Assembly: GCA_017537045.1 (NCBI GenBank)
Contig: JAFYLN010000124.1
Coordinates: 1 to 42,375, forward strand
DNA: 42,375 nt
From: Oscillospiraceae bacterium
GTDB lineage: Bacteria > Bacillota_A > Clostridia > Oscillospirales > Oscillospiraceae
Direction of reading: 5' to 3'
Part shown: piece by piece, positions 1 through 7,597 of the stretch
How the letters are laid out: every line of letters starts with the position of its first letter
Numbering within the stretch: the stretch's first letter is position 1
Made by a program: the position numbers and the translations under genes
The notes under the pieces: model-generated
What the model was told of the DNA's origin: nothing
Seen by the model: only the letters and a program-made list of their open reading frames with translations
The model's database searches: none

Positions 1-347
<347 letters not shown>

Positions 348-542
348 GTATCTTAAAACCTTTCGGCTCTAAAATCGTTCTTTGAAAAATTCGTCTAGCA
401 AATTTTACTCAAGAATTTTCGTTGGCTTAAATTCGTTTACACGAAACTTAAACAATTCATTTATTGTCCAAGGTGTTTGTTCGTCTTTGCGTTATTCAAT
501 TTACAAGGTACATGCGCCCTCCGCCACGCGGTGAGCTCGACT

Positions 543-571
543 ATAGTATCACAGGAGTGCCCTCTTGTCAA
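543..571 (-). promoter_or_regulatory. rRNA operon promoter
   Basis: On the minus strand a perfect TTGACA (566-571) is followed after 17 bases by TACTAT (543-548), about 200 bases upstream of the mature 16S end. Just upstream is an A/T-rich run (575-612) of the kind that serves as an UP element. The stretch from 348 to 542 is the rRNA leader; no protein gene is supported in it. Confidence 0.85.
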
Positions 572-610
572 CAACTTTTTTCAAGTTTTTTCACTTTTTG
601 GGAAATTTTT

Positions 611-659
611 TTCAGACAGCAAAATCAGTTGCTTTTTAATGCTTTTTTAACGGTCTGAA
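611..659 (-). terminator. Terminator of the CBS-domain gene
   Basis: On the minus strand the arms TTCAGAC and GTCTGAA enclose a long A/T-rich loop with a smaller inner stem (AGCAA/TTGCT), and the second arm runs into a T-rich tract. The stem overlaps the stop codon of the CBS-domain gene. The loop is long, so the call is moderate. Confidence 0.5.
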
Positions 660-1072
660 AGGTTGCTGCTCACATCCGCCAACACGTCCCCAGCATCTAT
701 CACGGTCTCCTCCCGGACAGCCATATCTCCCAGGCTGACCATACCGCAGAGCTTACCATTTTCCACTACCGGCAAGCGGCGGATCTGGAGTCTACCCATC
801 AAGTGTGCTGCAGCGCCGGTTTCCATATCCGGGCGGACAGATGTCACCTGCTCCGTCATCACCTGCCGTACCTGTGTATTAGCGGGCTGGCGGTTGGCCG
901 CCAGACAACGGGTCACGATATCCCGGTCTGTGAGCATACCGCACAGCTTCCCATTGGTGCAAACCGGCAGGGCGCCAATATTGTGCCGGCTCATGGTCCG
1001 GGCCGCCACTTCCACGCTTTCACCCGGGTCGATGGATACTACGCTTTGGGTCATAATGTCTTTGATTTCCAT
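647..1072 (-). CDS. CBS-domain pair protein
   Basis: 141 residues made almost entirely of two CBS domains (roughly residues 7-60 and 72-125). Each has the signature order of a VxxxDPxxSV-type start, a GALPV or RRLPV strand, and a final GMLTDRDI or GMVSLGDM segment. Free-standing CBS pairs bind adenine nucleotides such as AMP, ATP or S-adenosylmethionine and usually act as energy or ligand sensors in the cytoplasm; the ligand cannot be told from sequence. AAAGGAGG lies seven bases before the ATG. It is divergently transcribed from the dehydrogenase remnant, and the two promoters crowd the 100 bases between them. Nothing suggests truncation; the length is normal for a stand-alone pair. Confidence 0.9.
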   Translation of the reverse strand: MEIKDIMTQSVVSIDPGESVEVAARTMSRHNIGALPVCTNGKLCGMLTDRDIVTRCLAANRQPANTQVRQVMTEQVTSVRPDMETGAAAHLMGRLQIRRLPVVENGKLCGMVSLGDMAVREETVIDAGDVLADVSSNLSDR

Positions 1073-1131
1073 AGCTTACCTCCTTTTGGATGGAGTATGG
1101 ACAGAAAATACCGCTTTTATACAAAAATCAT

Positions 1132-1159
1132 TTTACAAAGCAAAAAGTTGTTCTATAAT
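1132..1159 (+). promoter_or_regulatory. Promoter of the dehydrogenase remnant
   Basis: TTTACA (1132-1137), a 16-base spacer and a perfect TATAAT (1154-1159) lie 30 bases before the ATG at 1189. GGGAGG precedes that ATG by seven bases. The expression signals are intact although the gene is not. Confidence 0.65.
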
Positions 1160-1188
1160 ATATTGATAATGTGATGGGAGGTTTTCCT

Positions 1189-1541
1189 ATGGATACATAT
1201 AAAATAGGTGTGGTTGCCGGCGACGGCATCGGTCCTGAGGTCATTGCCGAGAGCGTAAAGGTTTTGGAGGCTGTTGCCAAATTAGACGGAGACTTTCAAT
1301 TTGATTTCACACACTATCCCTGGGGCTGTGAGTACTATCTGCAGACCGGCCGAATGATGGCGGAGAACGATATGGACGAGCTCGCCAAGCAGGACGCTAT
1401 TTTCTTAGGTGCTGTTGGCGCACCGGGCGTTCCCGATCACATTTCCCTGTGGGATCTGCTGCTGAAAATCCGCAAGGGCTTTGACCAGTATGTGAAAAGA
1501 ATCTATATGCCCTGCTGGAAAAGGAAAACGCACCGAAATAA
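1189..1541 (+). pseudogene. Tartrate/isopropylmalate dehydrogenase remnant, middle deleted
   Basis: The first about 102 codons are a good N-terminus of the NAD-dependent beta-decarboxylating dehydrogenase family (LeuB, tartrate and isocitrate dehydrogenases): GDGIGPEV at residues 11-18, the GAVGAPGVPD loop, and the substrate-binding segment ending IRKGFDQYV near base 1494. Similarity then stops. In another reading frame the next 42 bases encode NLYALLEKENAPK and a stop at 1539-1541, which looks like the normal C-terminal tail of the same enzyme. The simplest reading is one internal deletion of roughly 220-240 codons, including the NAD site and metal-binding aspartates, so the enzyme must be dead. 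Read through in the first frame the product would end at 1581. The start is set by GGGAGG before ATG 1189. A dispersed repeat follows at 1557. Confidence 0.85.
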
Positions 1542-1556
1542 AATTGCCTTATTCTC

Positions 1557-1600
1557 GGAGATTGCCACGTCGCCGCTTTAGGGCGGCTCCTCGCAATGAC
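1557..1600. repeat. Dispersed palindromic repeat, copy 1
   Basis: It begins GGAGATTGCCAC and ends TCGCAATGAC, with an inner inverted repeat (GCCGC...GCGGC). The same end sequences recur at 5725-5764 and within 6397-6549. The middle differs in each copy while the ends are kept, as in small palindromic (REP/MITE-like) elements. It sits just after the dehydrogenase remnant. Confidence 0.7.
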
Positions 1601-1636
1601 GTGGTTTTTTCGCGGAACAGCACCCAAACATAGCAA

Positions 1637-1663
1637 AATCCCGTTGGCACCGCCAACGGGATT
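1637..1663. terminator. Terminator of the lipoprotein gene
   Basis: A perfect 12-base stem (AATCCCGTTGGC / GCCAACGGGATT) with a three-base loop lies eight bases after the lipoprotein stop. Read leftward it is followed by TTTTGC. It could also stop rightward transcription from the dehydrogenase remnant. Confidence 0.85.
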
Positions 1664-1670
1664 CCTTAAT

Positions 1671-2606
1671 TTAATAGTACAATTCACGGATAATCATTTC
1701 GCATTCATCCGCATTCATGCCGTTATGAATTCTGGGGTTGTAGAGCAGCTTTATGACAGACCAATCCAAATCGCTCAGATCTATGATTGTTTTGGGTTTC
1801 AGGTCAGTGGTGATTTCTTTTTGCACCGTCACTTCACTGATACCTAACATTTCCACCAATTTCTCCGGTATGAGCAAATCCCGAAGCTCCTGGGATGCCT
1901 CCTGGTGATAGCCGATACGACCGGAATAGATTCCGTTACTGTCGTTGCACCACATCTGCACAATGCCATATTTAGACTCTTCGTCCATCACGTGGGAAAA
2001 CTGGGTCTTATAATCCGCATCTTTCAAAAAATAAATCGTCAGGTTTTGCTCCAAAGCTTTGGCCGCCTGAATGCCGGGAAATCCTTCAATGGTATTGAGC
2101 TGCTTGGTCAGTTTGTTTAAGGTCTGCGCATCCTGTCGACTGGGCATACCTTCAATGCGGTAGCTGATGGGATTTTCCCACTTCTGTACCAAAGATGTCT
2201 CACTTGCACCTGCATTGGATTCTATGCCCAGTACCACTTTATTGAAATGCGCAATGATCTGATCCTCAGAAACTCCCTTCGCATAGAACTCCGAATGGGG
2301 TTCCTCCGTGGGCGCTTCGGTAGGTTCTGTCGTGGGCGCTTCTGTCGGTGCAGTAGTGGGCGCTGTGGTTGCTTCTGTAGTCACAGTTGTTTCTACGGTC
2401 ACATCGGTGGGCGCAACAGTAGCCGTTTTATCCGTTTCTGCAGTGGGTGTTTCTGTAGGCGCAGCAGTTACCTCAGTGGGTACAGAGGTTGCTTCTGTAG
2501 TTGCTGTTTCCGTATTTTCCGTGGCATTTTGCTGGGGTGCTGTCTTGCAGGCAGAGAGCCCAATGATCACAGCCAGCGCAAGCAAAAACGCAATGCATTT
2601 TTTCAT
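1671..2606 (-). CDS. Threonine/proline-rich lipoprotein
   Basis: 311 residues. Residues 1-20 are a lipoprotein signal peptide: positively charged start, hydrophobic core, and the lipobox LSAC with the modified cysteine at 20. Residues about 28-105 are a low-complexity linker of repeated TEAPT/TEATT-type units, the kind of spacer that spans the cell wall. The remaining about 200 residues form a folded domain that I do not recognise. The protein should be anchored on the outer face of the membrane. GGAGGGG precedes the ATG by six bases; it has its own promoter and terminator, so it is probably a single-gene unit. Function is unknown. Confidence 0.85.
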   Translation of the reverse strand: MKKCIAFLLALAVIIGLSACKTAPQQNATENTETATTEATSVPTEVTAAPTETPTAETDKTATVAPTDVTVETTVTTEATTAPTTAPTEAPTTEPTEAPTEEPHSEFYAKGVSEDQIIAHFNKVVLGIESNAGASETSLVQKWENPISYRIEGMPSRQDAQTLNKLTKQLNTIEGFPGIQAAKALEQNLTIYFLKDADYKTQFSHVMDEESKYGIVQMWCNDSNGIYSGRIGYHQEASQELRDLLIPEKLVEMLGISEVTVQKEITTDLKPKTIIDLSDLDWSVIKLLYNPRIHNGMNADECEMIIRELYY

Positions 2607-2638
2607 ATACGCCCCTCCTCTCCTGTTTTAATACGCTT

Positions 2639-2667
2639 ATTTTACCTATCTCGACAAAATATGTCAA
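2639..2667 (-). promoter_or_regulatory. Promoter of the lipoprotein gene
   Basis: On the minus strand TTGACA (2662-2667), a 17-base spacer and TAAAAT (2639-2644) lie about 30 bases before the start codon. Confidence 0.8.
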
Positions 2668-2676
2668 GGCGAAAAA

Positions 2677-2704
2677 CATCCCACGCAGTTTCCTGCGTGG
2701 GATG
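2677..2704 (-). terminator. Terminator of the OPT-PqqD operon
   Basis: A perfect 12-base stem (CATCCCACGCAG / CTGCGTGGGATG) with a four-base loop is followed leftward by TTTTTC. It lies right after the PqqD-like gene and separates it from the lipoprotein promoter. Confidence 0.9.
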
Positions 2705-2710
2705 TAAAAT

Positions 2711-3055
2711 TTATTGTAGCTTGGCAAAGTTGTAACTTTCCAAGATCTGGAAGAACTTCACAAGCCGTTCATACAAAGGCTTCGCTTTCTCCCCGAAATG
2801 CGCATCCACCAGCTGGGCGATGTCCATAACGGTTCTTTTGCCGTCGATCAGTGGCCACACAAAGCTGCCGTTTTCATCCAGGTGGATATAAGTGATCTTG
2901 GGTTTTTTCAAAAGCTTTTGGGCAATGCGGTTTGCCACGCCTTTGTTCTCAATTTCCAGGGTGATGATTCCCTTTTCGTCCGTGGTCCAGTTGATTTCCG
3001 GATTGCGGACTGGGATCATTTCCAGGTAATTGGGCCTTTGTTTCTTATTCTTCAT
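2711..3055 (-). CDS. PqqD-family protein
   Basis: 114 residues with the pattern of the PqqD family: a beta-strand region with NGSFVWPLIDGKRTV (residues about 63-77) followed by a helical segment. PqqD domains bind leader peptides of ribosomally made peptides and hand them to radical-SAM enzymes (the RiPP recognition element), but many stand-alone members have no known partner. The start overlaps the end of the OPT transporter gene by 11 bases, so the two are translationally coupled and share a promoter and terminator. No radical-SAM enzyme or precursor peptide is visible nearby. The family call is fairly firm; its role with a transporter is unknown. Confidence 0.75.
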   Translation of the reverse strand: MKNKKQRPNYLEMIPVRNPEINWTTDEKGIITLEIENKGVANRIAQKLLKKPKITYIHLDENGSFVWPLIDGKRTVMDIAQLVDAHFGEKAKPLYERLVKFFQILESYNFAKLQ

Positions 3056-4964
3056 TGGTGGTCTTAGCAGCGCGCTTTCTCCACAGGGAGAACTTCAGCA
3101 CAGTCAGAATGATCACACCGAACAGAACCAGGCCGCCGATGTTAGCAACAGGAGTGGGAACCTTGGAAGAAATGTCGATAACCTTATCCAGGCCGAACAC
3201 AGCAAACAGAGCCAGCAGAATACCGACCAGGCCTTCGCCGGCGATCATACCGGAGCAGAACAGGATGCCGTCGTTGACCATAGCTTCCTTCTCTTCCTTG
3301 TTCTTCTTCATCTTATCCAGAGCCAGACGGATCAAGCCGCCCACCATAATGCAGGCATTCAGCTGCACGGGCAGGTAAATACCGATAGCGAAGGGCAGAA
3401 CGGGAATGCCGATCAGCTCAATAGCCACGGAAATGAACACACCGGTGAACACCAGACCCCAGGGCAGGTTGCCTTCCATAACACCCTCGATGATCAGCTT
3501 CATCAGAGTTGCCTGAGGAGCAGCCAGCTCGTCGCTGCCGAAGCCCCAAGCGCTGTCCAGCAGGAACAGAGTGCCGCCGATGGCCAGAGCAGATGCCACA
3601 ACACCCACCAGCTCACCGATCTGCTGCTTCTTGGGAGTTGCGCCCAGCAGGTAGCCGGTCTTCAGGTCCTGGGAGGTATCGCCGGCAATAGCGCAGACGA
3701 TGCAGATAACACCACCGATAGCAATGGCGCTGGCCATACCCTCAACACCGGCAGCGCCGGTCACCTTCAGGATCAGGGTAGCGATCAGCAGAGTTGCAAT
3801 AGTCATACCGGAAACAGGGTTGTTAGAGCTACCAACCAGGCCGACCATACGGCTGGACACGGTTGCAAAGAAGAAGCCGAACACAACAATAACTGCAGCG
3901 CCCAGCAGGGACACAGGAATAGCGGGCAGCAGCCAAACCACGATGGTCAGCACCACAACAGCGCCGATAACGACCTTCAAGTTCAGGTCCTTCTCAGTAC
4001 GGGAAGTGCCTGCTGCGCCGGCGCCGGACATGCTCTTCATAGCGCCGCCGAAGGTCTTGACGATCAGAGGCAGGGACTTGATCAGGCTGATGATACCGCC
4101 TGCAGCCAGTGCGCCTGCGCCGATGTAACGGATGTAGCTGCCCCAGATGCCGCTTGCGCCATCTGCAGCAAAGATATCAGCAATGGGAGCGCTGCCGGGA
4201 TACAGGATGTTGTCACCGCCGAACAGAACGATCAGGGGGATCAGCACCAGCCAGCTCAGCACGCCGCCGGCAAACATAAAGGAAGAAATACGAGCGCCGC
4301 AGATGTAACCCACGCTCATAACAGCGGGATAGATCTGGGTGCCGATCTCACCGGCAAAGCCCTTCACACGGAAGGAAATCTCACCGGAAACAGCCTTCAC
4401 ACCGTCGATGATGAACTTAAACAGAGCAGCAAAGCCCATACCGGCAAACACGGTAGAAGCATTTGCGCCGCCCTCTTCACCGGCCAGCAGAACTTCTGCG
4501 CAGGCGGTACCTTCGGGATAAGGCAGGATGCCGTGCTCCTTCACGATCAGAGCGTTTCTCAGAGGGATCATAAACAGAACACCCAGAGCACCGCCGATTA
4601 GAGCGATCAAAGTAATGGAAAGGATGTCGGGCTTGTCCATCTTGCCCTCAGCTGCCCACAGGAACAGCGCAGGCAGAGTGAAGATTGCACCGGCTGCCAC
4701 AGATTCACCGGCGGAGCCGATGGTCTGCACCATATTACTTTCCAGAATAGAGTTTCTCCGCATCATCACACGGATCACACCCATTGCGATAACAGCTGCC
4801 GGAATGGAAGCCGACACTGTCATACCTACCCGGAGGCCCAGGTAAGCATTTGCTGCGCCAAACACAACAGCCAGAATAATACCCATGATCATAGATATCA
4901 CAGTGATTTCAGGGGTAATCTTATCCGCCGGAATGTATGGCTTGAATTCGTTTTTCTTGTCCAT
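3045..4964 (-). CDS. OPT-family oligopeptide or metal-chelate transporter
   Basis: 639 residues, close to the usual length, with many hydrophobic segments throughout (roughly 14-16 predicted). It opens with the typical YIPADKITPEIT segment and an early GLRVGMTVSASIPAAV helix, and has the conserved NNPVSGMT segment in mid-protein. The family imports small peptides or metal chelates by proton coupling across the cytoplasmic membrane; the substrate here cannot be deduced. AGGAG lies seven bases before the ATG. The stop overlaps the start of the PqqD-like gene. A strong promoter lies upstream. Confidence 0.93.
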   Translation of the reverse strand: MDKKNEFKPYIPADKITPEITVISMIMGIILAVVFGAANAYLGLRVGMTVSASIPAAVIAMGVIRVMMRRNSILESNMVQTIGSAGESVAAGAIFTLPALFLWAAEGKMDKPDILSITLIALIGGALGVLFMIPLRNALIVKEHGILPYPEGTACAEVLLAGEEGGANASTVFAGMGFAALFKFIIDGVKAVSGEISFRVKGFAGEIGTQIYPAVMSVGYICGARISSFMFAGGVLSWLVLIPLIVLFGGDNILYPGSAPIADIFAADGASGIWGSYIRYIGAGALAAGGIISLIKSLPLIVKTFGGAMKSMSGAGAAGTSRTEKDLNLKVVIGAVVVLTIVVWLLPAIPVSLLGAAVIVVFGFFFATVSSRMVGLVGSSNNPVSGMTIATLLIATLILKVTGAAGVEGMASAIAIGGVICIVCAIAGDTSQDLKTGYLLGATPKKQQIGELVGVVASALAIGGTLFLLDSAWGFGSDELAAPQATLMKLIIEGVMEGNLPWGLVFTGVFISVAIELIGIPVLPFAIGIYLPVQLNACIMVGGLIRLALDKMKKNKEEKEAMVNDGILFCSGMIAGEGLVGILLALFAVFGLDKVIDISSKVPTPVANIGGLVLFGVIILTVLKFSLWRKRAAKTTNEE

Positions 4965-5004
4965 ATATGTTCTCCTTCTGCCACAAGTGGCTAAAATTCA
5001 ATGT

Positions 5005-5033
5005 ATTATAACACAAAATTGCAACCAATGCAA
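5005..5033 (-). promoter_or_regulatory. Promoter of the OPT-PqqD operon
   Basis: On the minus strand TTGCAT (5028-5033), a 17-base spacer and a perfect TATAAT (5005-5010) lie about 40 bases upstream of the transporter start. Confidence 0.75.
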
Positions 5034-5039
5034 TCAAAT

Positions 5040-5391
5040 CTTGCAAATTTTGCTAACTTTTTTATATAGCAGGGCGATCCAAAGAAGGATGCGAAGGTAT
5101 AACACAGCTGAACCGGTGGCATGAATGGGTGGGCTTCAGCGAAGCTTGCTTCCACTATTTAGGGCGTGACCGCACCCAGGATATTCCGGGCGATGTGCAC
5201 CGCAAAACAAGAAACAAAACAAAGAGAGCCTATCTTTACAGCATTTTTGCGTTTGCGCTCAGTTTCATAAAATCATCTGCTTTCTTTTTTACAGATACTG
5301 AAACAAGTATACCCTCCCTTTTGCAACAAAAGGCAAGAGATATCTTTATATATAATAGTGGGCTCGGAGATTAAGCCGCCCTTTGGACGAC
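5040..5391. other. Intergenic stretch without a supported gene
   Basis: The rightward 81-codon reading frame at 5129-5374 has no recognisable similarity and no convincing ribosome site. The sequence shifts from A/T-rich to mixed and back, which may reflect decayed coding DNA, but I cannot name a source. Confidence 0.4.
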
Positions 5392-5411
5392 GGTACGCCG
5401 GAAGGGACTCG
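5392..5411 (-). repeat. Copy of the tRNA-Arg 3' end
   Basis: These 20 bases are identical to 5567-5586, the 3' end (T-loop to the CC of CCA) of the intact tRNA-Arg gene 175 bases away, in the same orientation. Tyrosine integrases commonly use this part of a tRNA gene as an attachment core and leave such a duplicate at the far end of the insert. Here the DNA between the copies is far too short for an element and is filled with hairpins, so a decayed integration scar or a broken second tRNA gene are both possible. Confidence 0.6.
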
Positions 5412-5413
5412 TG

Positions 5414-5524
5414 CAATTGGCTGCAGGCCAATTGTAATGTTCCGCTGCGTCCAGCCGCAGCGGGCAACGCTCATCCGCGTTGCATTTATGATCTTCGTGT
5501 CCCATTCCGTGCGGAGCACGGAAT
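5414..5524. repeat. Four consecutive perfect hairpins
   Basis: Four inverted repeats follow one another: CAATTGGC/GCCAATTG at 5414-5434, CCGCTGCG/CGCAGCGG at 5442-5463, GCAACGC/GCGTTGC at 5464-5483, and ATTCCGTGC/GCACGGAAT at 5504-5524. All arms are perfect and loops are three to six bases. A fifth hairpin, the tRNA terminator, follows directly. No protein gene is supported. Function unknown. Confidence 0.75.
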
Positions 5525-5565
5525 AAATAAGAGGGATACCCATACGGGTATCCCTCTTATTTATT
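5522..5565 (-). terminator. Terminator of tRNA-Arg, 20-base-pair stem
   Basis: A perfect palindrome with 20-base arms (5522-5541 and 5546-5565) and an ATAC loop begins immediately after the encoded CCA end of the tRNA. The outer arms are A/T-rich, so the hairpin supplies U-rich flanks in both directions. Confidence 0.85.
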
Positions 5566-5641
5566 TGGTACGCCGGAAGGGACTCGAACCCCCAACCCTC
5601 GGAACCGGAATCCGATGCTCTATCCATTGAGCCACCGGCGC
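5566..5641 (-). tRNA. tRNA-Arg (anticodon CCG)
   Basis: 76 bases including the encoded CCA. The acceptor stem GCGCCGG pairs with CCGGCGT (G-U at the first pair), the D-arm is GCTC...GAGC, the anticodon stem is TCGGA/TCCGA around the loop TTCCGGT, giving anticodon CCG, and the T-loop is TTCGAGT. It reads CGG codons. It has its own promoter and terminator. The 3' end is duplicated at 5392-5411. Confidence 0.97.
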
Positions 5642-5658
5642 ATACTCAAATCCAAGCT

Positions 5659-5687
5659 ATTATAACAGCCTTTTTATGTTTTGTAAA
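5659..5687 (-). promoter_or_regulatory. Promoter of tRNA-Arg
   Basis: On the minus strand TTTACA (5682-5687), a 17-base spacer and a perfect TATAAT (5659-5664), 18 bases before the tRNA. Confidence 0.8.
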
Positions 5688-5724
5688 GGGGTGAATTGTA
5701 AAATTCCGTATCTTTTACCTCCCC

Positions 5725-5764
5725 GGAGATTGCCACACCAGTGTGCGCACTGGCTCGCAATGAC
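5725..5764. repeat. Dispersed palindromic repeat, copy 2
   Basis: It begins GGAGATTGCCACACCAGT and ends ACTGGCTCGCAATGAC, with an inner inverted repeat (CCAGTGTGC / GCACTGG). Its ends match copies 1 and 3. It lies between the tRNA-Arg promoter and the DivIVA-like gene; no gene is seen in 5690-5901. Confidence 0.7.
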
Positions 5765-5839
5765 AATGATAAAGCTACCTTTACACAAGAGCGCCTTTAT
5801 TCGACATCGGAACTTTTCTACCCCTGTTGACAAAAACAG

Positions 5840-5868
5840 TTGTTTTTTCGCCACAAATGTGCTATACT
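5840..5868 (+). promoter_or_regulatory. Probable promoter of the DivIVA-like gene
   Basis: TTGTTT (5840-5845), a 17-base spacer and TATACT (5863-5868) lie 33 bases before the start. A perfect TTGACA at 5827 is too far from the -10 to pair with it. Confidence 0.5.
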
Positions 5869-5901
5869 TGCTTAAATGCATCCTATTTTGGAGGTTTTAC
5901 T

Positions 5902-6390
5902 ATGGCTGTACAGAATTTTCGCTCCGCATTTTACGGCTTTAACCGGGAAGATGTGGTTCGCTACATTGAATATTTGAACAATCAGCACAAGAATCAGCTG
6001 GATCAGCTGAATAATCAGCTCCAGGCCGCAAAGGCTGCTCCTGCCAACACCGAATTGCAGGTCCAGCTGACTGCCGCACTGGAAAAATGCGCCCAGCTGG
6101 AAGCCCAGCTTTCCAATGTCACCACCACCGAGCAGGAGCTGGAAGCTTATCGCCGGGCAGAGCGGGCTGAGCGTATTGCCCAGGAGCGTGCGCAGCAGAT
6201 CCGCACCCAGGCCAATGCGGTTTTGGCTGACGCAACTGTTAAGGCAGAAGCTGCATCCCAGCAGATCGCAGAGCTTGCCGACCAGGCCAACCAGCAGCTG
6301 ATGGCATACCAGGCCGCTGTCACCGACACACAAAACCTGTTCCAGGATGTGGTAGCATCTCTCGCCGCCATCAAGCCCGAAGAAGAATAA
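5902..6390 (+). CDS. DivIVA-like coiled-coil protein
   Basis: 162 residues. The N-terminus (FRSAFYGFNREDVVRYIEYL, residues about 6-25) matches the short conserved helix-turn start of DivIVA-domain proteins; a long coiled coil rich in Gln, Ala and Glu follows (residues about 28-150). DivIVA proteins bind curved or septal membrane and recruit division, wall-growth or sporulation partners. This one is shorter than true DivIVA and could be a GpsB/SepIVA-like relative. The start at 5902 is set by GGAGG seven bases upstream. It is followed by a long repeat element. Confidence 0.75.
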   Translation: MAVQNFRSAFYGFNREDVVRYIEYLNNQHKNQLDQLNNQLQAAKAAPANTELQVQLTAALEKCAQLEAQLSNVTTTEQELEAYRRAERAERIAQERAQQIRTQANAVLADATVKAEAASQQIAELADQANQQLMAYQAAVTDTQNLFQDVVASLAAIKPEEE

Positions 6391-6396
6391 CAAACG

Positions 6397-6549
6397 CGGT
6401 CATTCCGAGCCTGCCGTAGCAGGCGTGGGAATCCCCCTTTTAAGAAGGAGATTGCCACACCACTGCGCCCGCAGGCGCGTGCAGAGCGCAACCGCCGCAA
6501 GGCGGCGGCTCCTAGCGCGTCGCTGTGGAGCACTGGTTCGCAATGACCG
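6397..6549. repeat. Dispersed palindromic repeat, long copy 3
   Basis: 153 bases bounded by inverted ends CGGTCATT and AATGACCG. Inside is the unit GGAGATTGCCACACCA...GGTTCGCAATGAC shared with copies 1 and 2, and between those ends are further inverted repeats such as CCGCCG/CGGCGG. It fills the gap between the DivIVA-like and FliB-like genes and is probably the full-length form of the family. Confidence 0.75.
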
Positions 6550-6568
6550 TTATTTTTTGAGGTTCTTT

Positions 6569-7558
6569 ATGGAAGTTTTTTATCCGAAGTATTATGAGGA
6601 TTTCTCCTGCATTGCCGCCGCCTGCCCCGACAGCTGCTGCAAAGAATGGAGCGTGGATGTAGATCCCCATGCTGCCGCCTTTTATCAGCAATTGCCCGGT
6701 GCTTTGGGTGATCGACTGCGGGAAGTTTTGCGGGATACCGAAGGCGGAACGGTAATAGACATCGAAAACGGTCGCTGCCCTATGTGGCGCGCCGACGGTC
6801 TGTGCCGCATTCAAGCTGAGTTGGGACACGATGCTTTATGCAAAGTGTGCCGGGACTTCCCCCGTTTGACCCACGATTATGGAGATTTTACGGAGTTGGG
6901 CTTGGAAATATCCTGCCCCGAAGCTGCCCGGATCATTTTGTCCGGCGCTGATAACACCATATGCTCCCACTCCGTCCCCGGCGGTGAAGAACCGGAATAT
7001 GATGCGGAAACTATGGTAATTCTCAAGCGTACCCGCGCAGAGTTCTTCGCTTTCTTAGAGAATACCGCTCTACCCTTCCCCAAGATTCTCACCGCGTTTC
7101 TGTTCTATGCGCATAGCGTGCAGGAAGAATTAGACGGCGGAGAAAAAGCAGTTCTCGTTCCGGATATCTCTGTCAGCGGTGTGGCAACCATCAAAGATCT
7201 ACGCCCTTTGCAGGACTTCTTCCTGGGACTGGAGATTTTGACTCCTCAGTGGAAAGTACGGTTGGAATCCTCCGCAGTACCTCCGCGTTGGGAAGCCGGA
7301 CACAAAGCCCTGCTCCATTATTTTATCCTGCGCTACTGGCTGCAGGCCGTTTCCGACTACGATATCGTTTGCCGGGCCAAATTTGCCGTTGCCGCCTGTC
7401 TGCTCATTGGCGGTCTCGGCGGTGATCTGGCAAGTACCGCCCAATTGTTCTCCAAGGAAATCGAAAATGACCCGGATAATGTAGACGCAATCTTAGATGG
7501 CGCCTATTCCCATCCTGCAATGACCGATGTGCAGCTTCTGCAACTGTTACAAAATTAA
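6569..7558 (+). CDS. FliB-like cysteine-rich protein (flagellin lysine N-methylase family)
   Basis: 329 residues. The start MEVFYPKYYEDFSC, the cysteine cluster C14, C19, C23, C24 and a second cluster CPMW...GLC...ALCKVCRDFPR (about residues 67-96) are the hallmarks of the FliB/YkgJ-type family, which probably binds a metal centre. FliB methylates lysines of flagellin in Salmonella, but many family members in non-motile Clostridia have no known substrate, and no flagellar gene is seen here. The ATG at 6569 is chosen because it starts the family's conserved N-terminus and follows TGAGG; an upstream in-frame start would translate the repeat element. Confidence 0.75.
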   Translation: MEVFYPKYYEDFSCIAAACPDSCCKEWSVDVDPHAAAFYQQLPGALGDRLREVLRDTEGGTVIDIENGRCPMWRADGLCRIQAELGHDALCKVCRDFPRLTHDYGDFTELGLEISCPEAARIILSGADNTICSHSVPGGEEPEYDAETMVILKRTRAEFFAFLENTALPFPKILTAFLFYAHSVQEELDGGEKAVLVPDISVSGVATIKDLRPLQDFFLGLEILTPQWKVRLESSAVPPRWEAGHKALLHYFILRYWLQAVSDYDIVCRAKFAVAACLLIGGLGGDLASTAQLFSKEIENDPDNVDAILDGAYSHPAMTDVQLLQLLQN

Positions 7559-7562
7559 TAAA

Positions 7563-7583
7563 GCCCCCGGATGCATCGGGGGC
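7563..7583. terminator. Bidirectional terminator
   Basis: A perfect seven-base stem (GCCCCCG / CGGGGGC) with a seven-base loop lies between the convergent FliB-like and membrane-protein genes. Leftward it is followed by TTTATTAATTTTG. Confidence 0.8.
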
Positions 7584-7597
7584 AATGTTATTCTTGA

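Noticed and set aside
3030..4601. 523-codon rightward open frame opposite the OPT transporter
   Set aside because: Low-complexity Gln/His/Asp/Asn-rich translation with no family and no ribosome site; it mirrors the codon bias of the real gene on the other strand.
5358..5630. Open frames over the tRNA-Arg and hairpins (ending in a GLEPPTLGTGIR-type peptide)
   Set aside because: This peptide is the familiar mistranslation of the antisense of a tRNA gene.
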